Source: Cytophagales bacterium
GTDB lineage: Bacteria; Bacteroidota; Bacteroidia; Cytophagales; Cyclobacteriaceae
DNA length: 64,000 bases
Direction of reading: 5' to 3'
Assembly: GCA_022360015.1 (NCBI GenBank)
Contig: JAKSDQ010000205.1
Span: 1-64,000 of the forward strand
A program made the position numbers and the translations under genes. The notes below the pieces were generated by a model. The model saw only the letters and a list, made by a program, of their open reading frames with translations, ran no database searches and was not told the DNA's origin. Below, piece by piece: positions 58,540 through 64,000 of the stretch (position 1 is the first letter of the stretch; each line of letters starts with the position of its first letter).

Positions 58540-59640
58540 TTAATATTTTCTACCCTTCCAATCGAGCTTTACCGGAATAACATAGTATATCAATGTCATA
58601 AGGGTCAGAAGTCCGGCATATAAATCGTATAAAAGAATTGTGTCAAAATTAAACTTTTGTTTAACTTTTTTATAAACAAAAAAAGAAAAGGCCGAACGAA
58701 GGAGTATTTTAAGAACCAGAAAAGAAAAAGCCATTACCACATTGTAAAATAAAAGGACCACACATAAAGGGATGGCCAGTACCTGCACCACTAAAATCAA
58801 TTTCAATATAATGGGAATTTTAACTGCGCCATTCATCCATCTTTTTCTTTGGTTGAGGATATCCGTAACCTTAATAGCAGGGTAGGTAATGGCTGTAACC
58901 TGTGGATCAAAGAGGTTGATCACACCGAATCCGGCTTTGAGCACTTCTATGGTTAATTGAAAATCCTCTACAACCGAGAAAGGTATTTGCTCATATCCTC
59001 CCACCTTTTCATAAGCTTCCCTGGTTATCATCATGTTGTTGCCTATCCCGGTAACCGGAATACCCATATCAGTTACTATTTTCAACATACCGAGGGCATT
59101 TAACCACTCCATATTCTGCAACCTGGCCCATAAACCCTTTCCGGTTACAGTCGTAATGCCGGAAATGATGCCGGTATGCTGTTCTACCGCGCCCAGGAGG
59201 TACTTAACCCAGCTTTCCGGCACCCTTGTATCTGCATCTGTGATAAAATAATAGGCGCCCCGGGCATGATGCGCCAGATGGGCCAGTACATTGGCCTTTC
59301 CCCTGGCCAGGCCAAGGTTGGTACTAATGTCAAAAACCCTGATCCTGCTATCTTTTTCCGCTATCGAATTAGCCCGCTGTAAAGTTTGGTCCGTAGAGTT
59401 ATCATTCCCCACCAATATTTCTATTTTGTCAGAAGGATAGTCCATTTGTAAGAGTTGGTTAAGGCAGGATTCAATGTGATTTTCCTCATTTCTGGCAGCC
59501 ACAAAAATTGAGACAAACGGACAAGTGGCCGGTTGGTTGTTGTAAGACTTTAAATTAAACAACCAGTTGATAATCAAGGTCAAATCAGTTAACAGGATCA
59601 TACTGCCCAGGCCAAGCACTATAAAATAAGTCCAGTTCAT
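58540..59640 (-). CDS. GT2 family membrane glycosyltransferase
   Basis: 366 residues. Seen: N-terminal helix (about 5-27), SIFVAARNEENHIESCLNQL (about 44-63), VGNDNSTDQTLQRA (about 77-90), FITDADTRVPESWVKYLLGA (about 132-151, D-x-D), VVEDFQLTIEV (about 223-233), QRKRWMNGA (Q-x-x-R-W, about 267-275), then two or three C-terminal helices. Layout of processive or lipid-linked GT2 enzymes. It overlaps the deacetylase gene by 4 bases, so they may act on the same glycan or glycolipid. Confidence 0.9.
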   Translation of the reverse strand: MNWTYFIVLGLGSMILLTDLTLIINWLFNLKSYNNQPATCPFVSIFVAARNEENHIESCLNQLLQMDYPSDKIEILVGNDNSTDQTLQRANSIAEKDSRIRVFDISTNLGLARGKANVLAHLAHHARGAYYFITDADTRVPESWVKYLLGAVEQHTGIISGITTVTGKGLWARLQNMEWLNALGMLKIVTDMGIPVTGIGNNMMITREAYEKVGGYEQIPFSVVEDFQLTIEVLKAGFGVINLFDPQVTAITYPAIKVTDILNQRKRWMNGAVKIPIILKLILVVQVLAIPLCVVLLFYNVVMAFSFLVLKILLRSAFSFFVYKKVKQKFNFDTILLYDLYAGLLTLMTLIYYVIPVKLDWKGRKY

Positions 59641-60266
59641 AAAGTTTTAAAAGAAAATCCTTTTGAGGTTAAGTGATCTAAAAAACGGGGTAAGGTGTAT
59701 TGAAGATTATCCGCTGCCTTGTGACTGTCATGAAAGGTGACAATAGATCCGTTTTTGGTATACTTTATTGTATTGCTCAGGCATCGTTCCCCGGTTATTT
59801 TCCGGTCAAAATCACCGGATAGAACATCCCACATGATCACACTGTATTCCCCATTTAGTGCGCTGATTTGTTTTCCGGTGATTCTTCCATAGGGTGGTCT
59901 GAATAGTTTGGATAAAGGCCGGGTTGAATGCTGTCTCATGGTTGCTGCACACAAGCTGACGTTTTCCACATAATCACCATGGGGTGTTTTCCAGCCATTG
60001 AGGTGATTGAATGTATGATTGCCGACACAGTGCCCCTGGTCGATTACCTTTCTGAAAATCTGCGGGTGTTTCGAAACATTTTCACCTACGCAAAAAAAAG
60101 TAGCCCTTGCATGGTAGGTTTTAAGAGACGCCAAAACAAACTCAGTGATCCCGGGCACAGGGCCATCATCGAAAGTAAGAAAAACATTTTTCTCTTTTCT
60201 GTTTTGATGCCATATCAACGAAGGATAAAGCAATGGCAATAAAGATGGAGTACGGCAGAAATACAA
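59637..60266 (-). CDS. NodB-type polysaccharide deacetylase
   Basis: 209 residues. Seen: FLTFDDGPVPGITEFV (about 29-44; catalytic and metal Asp), GHCVGNHTFNHLNGWKTP (about 75-92; two metal His), LFRPPYGRITGKQI (about 117-130), MWDVLSGDFD and GSIVTFHDSHKA (about 178-189; His). No clear signal peptide, so it may act inside on a lipid-linked sugar. First gene of a pair with the GT2 gene. Confidence 0.92.
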   Translation of the reverse strand: MYFCRTPSLLPLLYPSLIWHQNRKEKNVFLTFDDGPVPGITEFVLASLKTYHARATFFCVGENVSKHPQIFRKVIDQGHCVGNHTFNHLNGWKTPHGDYVENVSLCAATMRQHSTRPLSKLFRPPYGRITGKQISALNGEYSVIMWDVLSGDFDRKITGERCLSNTIKYTKNGSIVTFHDSHKAADNLQYTLPRFLDHLTSKGFSFKTL

Positions 60267-60338
60267 CCCAATAAATTTAAACTGGTTTTTTAAATTAAAA
60301 AATATATTTTGAATTATTAATAATCAGATCAGGCCGAA

Positions 60339-61559
60339 TCAGGTACTTATTTTGCAAGAAAGTAAAGTGATATCATCGCTGTATGAATTGTTGCCTCTGA
60401 AGCGATCCAGGCTGGCAAAAACACGTTGATGCAGGTCTTTCAAATCGCTGTCCTTTTCTTCCATTAATAATTCCTTTAACCTTTCAACACCAAACTCTTC
60501 ACCTTGTTCATTCAAGGTTTCGGTAAGGCCGTCGGTATAGGAAAAAAACAGGAAATCATCGAGATCGGTCAAAAATCCCTCATTCAAAAATGGTAAAGTT
60601 TTGAAGCTACCCAATATGGTAGTGCCCTGATCTAAAAGCATCAAGCCATTTTTCTTATCTACTATAATAGGAGGGTTGTGGCCGGCATTTACATATACCA
60701 TGGTTTTCAGGGTATGATCATAAATGGCTCCGAAAAAAGTAATAAAGTTTTCGCCCTTGGCATTTTCAAGTATCAGGTAATTCAACTCTTCAACGATGGC
60801 GATAATATTCGGCGTCTGCCGTATCAGGGTCCTGAGAGATGCCTGAAAGTTTGACATCAAAATGGCGGCAGGTATGCCCTTACCGGATACATCGGCAATA
60901 CAAATCAGAAACTGATTTCTATTGATGGGGATGTAATCGTAATAATCGCCTCCTACCGTATGATGCGGAAGGTAGCTGGCTTCTACCTTTAACCGCCTGC
61001 CATTGGGCAGGTTTTCAGGGAATAAGTATTTTTGTACATTGCTGGCAATTTCCATTTCCCTTCTCAGGGCTTCTTGTTTTAGCTCCTTTCTCGCCAGCTT
61101 TTTGTTTTCGATGGCCACTAAAATTATATTGCTTAGTGCCTGCAGAAAGGTGAAGTCTTCATGAGGCCTGCCATCTTCCCGTTTCATACCATCGATAAAA
61201 ACAAAGGCCAGAATTCTGTCTTTATGTACGATGGGAATCAAAACATCAAATTCGCCGAAAGGTATGGAAGTGTCATCATTCTCCAAATAATCAATTTCTT
61301 TGACTGTTAAAAACTTTTTGTCAAGTTCAATATTGTTGTAGTTATGAATCGTGCCATGAAATGCCTTGCATTCCCATTGGTCGTCGAGAACATATAACGC
61401 CAGCTTTTTTATGTTATGATTAGCCCTCAGGGTAAAGTGGTAGATTTTATACAAAGAAGATTCAGGCAGATTGTTATTAATCGCCTGGGTAATTTCGAGC
61501 AATGAATTGAGTTCCAGCTCTTTTATCTCAAATTTGTTTTTGAGGGTTTCAGGGGCCAT
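60339..61559 (-). CDS. SpoIIE/PP2C-type serine phosphatase with N-terminal GAF-like sensor
   Basis: 406 residues. Seen: helix (about 8-30), GAF-like sensory domain (about 35-165), coiled-coil linker (ARKELKQEALRREMEIASNV), then a PP2C/SpoIIE domain (about 180-405) with YLPHHTVGGDYYDYIPINRN (about 195-214; metal Asp), ICIADVSGKGIPAAILMSNF, VYVNAGHNPPIIVDKKNG and FFSYTDGLTETLNEQGEEFG, YSDDITLLSCK. Known: acts on phosphorylated anti-anti-sigma proteins of STAS type. No STAS or kinase neighbour here. Confidence 0.93.
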   Translation of the reverse strand: MAPETLKNKFEIKELELNSLLEITQAINNNLPESSLYKIYHFTLRANHNIKKLALYVLDDQWECKAFHGTIHNYNNIELDKKFLTVKEIDYLENDDTSIPFGEFDVLIPIVHKDRILAFVFIDGMKREDGRPHEDFTFLQALSNIILVAIENKKLARKELKQEALRREMEIASNVQKYLFPENLPNGRRLKVEASYLPHHTVGGDYYDYIPINRNQFLICIADVSGKGIPAAILMSNFQASLRTLIRQTPNIIAIVEELNYLILENAKGENFITFFGAIYDHTLKTMVYVNAGHNPPIIVDKKNGLMLLDQGTTILGSFKTLPFLNEGFLTDLDDFLFFSYTDGLTETLNEQGEEFGVERLKELLMEEKDSDLKDLHQRVFASLDRFRGNNSYSDDITLLSCKIST

Positions 61560-61675
61560 AAAGTCAATATTTCACCAGTTTTGTCATTACCATAGTCCAT
61601 CATGGGTGACAACTTGGCAATGGCTTCTTAATATAGCCTATTGCAAGCAAAAATTATACCGCAAAATGCGGATAT

Positions 61676-61711
61676 AATTGACAATGGGAAATTGACAGTT
61701 GACAATTGATG
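61676..61711. repeat. TTGTCAA heptamer array, locus 3 (reverse orientation)
   Basis: Minus-strand units TTGTCAA, CTGTCAA, TTTCCCA, TTGTCAA. Together with locus 4, 100 bases away in the opposite orientation, it makes a loose inverted pair in the gap before the SpoIIE gene. Confidence 0.65.
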
Positions 61712-61812
61712 GTTAGGCATAGGCAGTGATGGATGAGTGAGGTGGTTGAATAGTGGGGTTGTGCAACAGCTACCCTACCCTCACACTATTTACAAAACTG
61801 AATCGCCCCTAA

Positions 61813-61844
61813 AATTGTCAATTGTAAACTGTCAATTGCTAAAC
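61813..61844. repeat. TTGTCAA heptamer array, locus 4
   Basis: Units TTGTCAA, TTGTAAA, CTGTCAA, TTGCTAA in register. It reaches into the last codons of the 84-residue gene (stop at 61839). Confidence 0.65.
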
Positions 61845-62093
61845 ACTATTGTGCGCAAGAAGACCTGCTTTAGTGGCCAGATAAAAATATTTCTTATACC
61901 GGTCTTCAAAATCCGGCGTCTGGGTCAGTACTTCTTCGGTCAGAGAATTTAAACATTTAACCCACCCCTTATTAATTAATTGATTAAGCCATTGTTTCAG
62001 TTCCGGCTCACTTAGATGGGTCGATTGAAGCAAGGCATCAAATGTCTGTACAAAATAAAGCTCATCCAAAATGTCAAACTCCTGATCGGTCAT
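61839..62093 (-). CDS. Small conserved-looking winged-helix-like protein, function unknown
   Basis: 84 residues. Seen: EFDILDELYFVQTFDALLQS, TEPELKQWLNQLINKGWVK (approximately; a helix-turn-helix-like SEPELKQWLNQLINKGWVK), then YKKYFYLATKAGLLAHNSV. The pattern of short helix, recognition-like helix and hairpin resembles a winged helix without obvious metal or ligand site. Starts 4 bases after the GT2 stop, hence in the same operon. C-terminal codons overlap a heptamer array. Confidence 0.7.
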   Translation of the reverse strand: MTDQEFDILDELYFVQTFDALLQSTHLSEPELKQWLNQLINKGWVKCLNSLTEEVLTQTPDFEDRYKKYFYLATKAGLLAHNSV

Positions 62094-62097
62094 TGGG

Positions 62098-63231
62098 TTA
62101 ATTATTTAATTTTCGTCCTTTCCATTTGTAAGTGCCGAGGTTTGAAAACAATAAAAAAAAAACGGCATAAAACGGATAAAAAAGTTCCAGAATTAAAAAA
62201 TCCCGGAGGTTGACTTTTTTATTAAAAAACTTTAAAACTGCATTTACAAACAAAAAATCCACTGAAAATTTCAGCAGTAACAACGGTAATATGTCGACAG
62301 GGGTAGCTTTTCCCGCTATTAACCAAAACAAGGCGACAATTAATGCCAAGTTAACAATAAATATAAAGAAAGCTAATAACCTGGAGCTAATCTGACGGTG
62401 AAATTTCCACTTGCCAGACCACCTTTTTCTTTGGTGAATAAAGGCAGAAAGTGAGTTTTTCACAGATGTTTTCACAGTGGCTCTTGCATCTTTCAGGAAA
62501 TGAACCTTTTCGGGATGTTTGCTGAAAATTTTATACATCAAAAACTCATCATCACCTGAATGGATATGTTCAAAACCTTTGTAGCCTCCTAAAGCTACGA
62601 AGGTATCACGCCGGAAACCCATATTGGCACCGTTGCACATATTTGGCATTCCCAGTTTTAAAGAAGCCGCCCCTGCACCTATTAAACTCGAAAATTCCAT
62701 GATCTGAATGTTATGCCACCATTTTTTGCTCCCTTCCAGCACAACAGGCCCGCTGATAAAATGTGCCTGGTGGCGTTTATAATAATCTTCAATGACACTC
62801 AGCCATTGCCGACCCAGGCGGCAATCACCATCAGTGCATACCACAAACTCCGACCTTGTATTTTTCACACCCTGACTAATGGCCAGTTTCTTGTGTGACC
62901 CCCGAAATCCTGCCGGTACCTGTAATGGCAAAACTTTCAGGTCATAGGTTGAACTTAAACCGTACTGCTCCGCAATCCTGGCAGTCTCATCTTCGGAGTT
63001 ATCATCAATTACGATAACATTAAAACAATTAGCAGGGTAATTTTGATTCTCAAGATCGTGTAATAAATCTTCCAGGTTTTTTGCTTCATTTCTCACAGGT
63101 ATTAAAACGGTCAGCAGCTTGTTATTCTTATCTCCGTAAGGTTTCTCGGGCATACCTTTCTCCCAACCATATAATAAGACCAGGGTCATCAGGCAATAAA
63201 GTATCATAAGGATCCAAAAGGTAACAATCAT
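62098..63231 (-). CDS. GT2 family membrane glycosyltransferase
   Basis: 377 residues from the ATG that overlaps the upstream stop (TGATG); an in-frame start 75 bases earlier would lie inside the flippase gene. Seen: helix (about 4-24), VLIPVRNEAKNLEDLLHDLE (about 43-62), IDDNSEDETARIAE (about 74-87), VVCTDGDCRLGRQWLSVIED (about 130-149; D-x-D), HSGDDEFLMYKIF (about 222-234), and FIHQRKRWSGKWKF (Q-x-x-R-W, about 260-273); three C-terminal helices (about 285-375). Likely transfers sugar to a lipid carrier in the membrane. Confidence 0.9.
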   Translation of the reverse strand: MIVTFWILMILYCLMTLVLLYGWEKGMPEKPYGDKNNKLLTVLIPVRNEAKNLEDLLHDLENQNYPANCFNVIVIDDNSEDETARIAEQYGLSSTYDLKVLPLQVPAGFRGSHKKLAISQGVKNTRSEFVVCTDGDCRLGRQWLSVIEDYYKRHQAHFISGPVVLEGSKKWWHNIQIMEFSSLIGAGAASLKLGMPNMCNGANMGFRRDTFVALGGYKGFEHIHSGDDEFLMYKIFSKHPEKVHFLKDARATVKTSVKNSLSAFIHQRKRWSGKWKFHRQISSRLLAFFIFIVNLALIVALFWLIAGKATPVDILPLLLLKFSVDFLFVNAVLKFFNKKVNLRDFLILELFYPFYAVFFLLFSNLGTYKWKGRKLNN

Positions 63232-64000
63232 CAGGCACTGGTAATTTTTAACCTGTAAACATAAAACAGCCCTGCAAAAGTTGGCAACAGGATATTGAAT
63301 ATCCATAACAAGACGCTAGCCAATATGATGACCGCCATATTTACCTCATAATAACCAAAAAAATAAACAACCGCCATCTCCCTTACTCCAAGGTCAGTAA
63401 ATATATTAATGGCCGGCATTACTGATTTTATTAAAAACATCCAGGTAATTCCGGCTAAAATAACCGACGGCATCAATTCCGGATTGAAAAGTTCAATGAT
63501 CATAAAAAACTGCAAGCTAAAAACCAGATAGCGTCCGGTGGCAAGTAGCATGATCTTCACAATCTCCTCCCCCCGGTAAAATCTTACTACGTCAATGTAT
63601 TTTATCAGTCTTTTTCCAAGAATACTTTGAAGAAAAGCGATGAACCGGTTCCTTTTATTCATCAACAAAAAAATCAGCCCCAACCATACGAAGCAGGTAC
63701 CAATGCCTGCCAAAATGGTGCCATTCAGTGTCCAGGATAATTCCCGTGACAGGACACAAAGTAAACCCAGCGATCCAAACATACCTGTAACAATGGATTG
63801 AACCCACTTCCCGAGCAATACAGCACCTATGGCTTCCAACCTGCCGCTATTCTTCAGATTCCAGACCCTTCCTGCATAGTCCCCCAGGCTTTGGGGTGTA
63901 ACAAAAGCCAGACTTTGACCGGCCAATACCCCGGCTAACGACTCTCTGAAAGTCAGCTTTTCTATCCTGAGAGATAGCATTTGCCATTTAACCGCTTCCA
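63231..64000 (-). CDS. Flippase-like (LPG_synthase_TM/UPF0104) membrane protein, 5' end beyond window
   Basis: Open frame entering from the right edge; at least 255 residues. Seen: SLAGVLAGQSLAFVTPQSLG (the conserved G-x-x-x-x-x-x-P-x-x-x-G-D/E region of this family), then about five membrane helices including WVQSIVTGMFGSLGLLCVLS and FMIIELFNPELMPSVILAGI, and late LGVREMAVVYFFGYYEVN. Known: relatives of the MprF flippase domain that commonly sit beside GT2 genes. Coupled by TGATG to the glycosyltransferase. Confidence 0.85.
   Translation of the reverse strand, partial: EAVKWQMLSLRIEKLTFRESLAGVLAGQSLAFVTPQSLGDYAGRVWNLKNSGRLEAIGAVLLGKWVQSIVTGMFGSLGLLCVLSRELSWTLNGTILAGIGTCFVWLGLIFLLMNKRNRFIAFLQSILGKRLIKYIDVVRFYRGEEIVKIMLLATGRYLVFSLQFFMIIELFNPELMPSVILAGITWMFLIKSVMPAINIFTDLGVREMAVVYFFGYYEVNMAVIILASVLLWIFNILLPTFAGLFYVYRLKITSA

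Overview
The window looks like a chromosomal segment of a Bacteroidota member, most likely a pigmented Cytophagales-type bacterium. The evidence is a SusC/SusD pair with its FecI/FecR-type sigma and anti-sigma genes, TTTG-N19/20-TAnnTTTG promoters in front of two tRNA-Leu genes, LytS/LytTR signalling, an ExbB/ExbD cluster with two ExbD genes, and a hydroxylated/keto-carotenoid gene set (crtD, cruF, crtA-like). This assignment comes from gene content and promoter style only; no rRNA is present.

Layout. 1-6.3 kb: glycan/TonB uptake locus on the minus strand (sigma, FecR, SusC, SusD cut by the window edge). 6.4-15.9 kb: a palindromic repeat, a large Asp-box (BNR) secreted protein, CrcB, an M42 aminopeptidase, a MacB/FtsX permease and a collapsed esterase relic. 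15.9-21.6 kb: a cobalamin riboswitch followed by an eight-gene minus-strand B12 operon. Its first gene is a fusion of a BtuB plug with the tail of a small B12-linked membrane protein, and a MITE-like element sits inside the operon between cobT and cobS. 22-28.5 kb: a lipoprotein, then an accessory stretch with a decayed HepT, a decayed MerR-associated pair, a nucleotidyltransferase-HEPN protein and an RloB/AAA-ATPase (AbiL-like) pair. 28.6-36 kb: an esterase, two methyltransferases and the carotenoid genes. 36-39.6 kb: a frameshifted membrane gene, two tRNA-Leu genes, a triple-repeat lipoprotein and a HigBA module. 40-44.7 kb: ergothioneine genes egtD/egtB, then a CarH-like B12 photoreceptor, an ECF sigma factor and an SRPBCC protein. 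45-54 kb: a fasciclin/LytS/LytTR operon, alanine dehydrogenase, an HsdR_N protein, an SLC13-type permease and a dead MFS gene. 54-64 kb: the ExbB/ExbD operon, tRNA-Ser, asparaginase, TatD, two GT2 glycosyltransferases, a NodB deacetylase, a SpoIIE phosphatase and a flippase-like gene cut by the window end.

How the parts may connect. The B12 operon makes or salvages the cofactor that the CarH-like regulator should sense. That regulator lies directly upstream of an ECF sigma gene. The sigma gene, crtD and crtA share a TAAACA-containing element 45-49 bases before their start codons. A B12-dependent light signal acting through this sigma factor on carotenoid synthesis is therefore a coherent, testable model.

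The window is also rich in gene decay: ORF-preserving internal deletions, in-frame amber stops and orphan domain tails. At least four MITE-like elements with a long internal hairpin, a second palindromic repeat, two large GGGGTCAGG-type hairpins and four heptameric TTGTCAA arrays fill the intergenic spaces.
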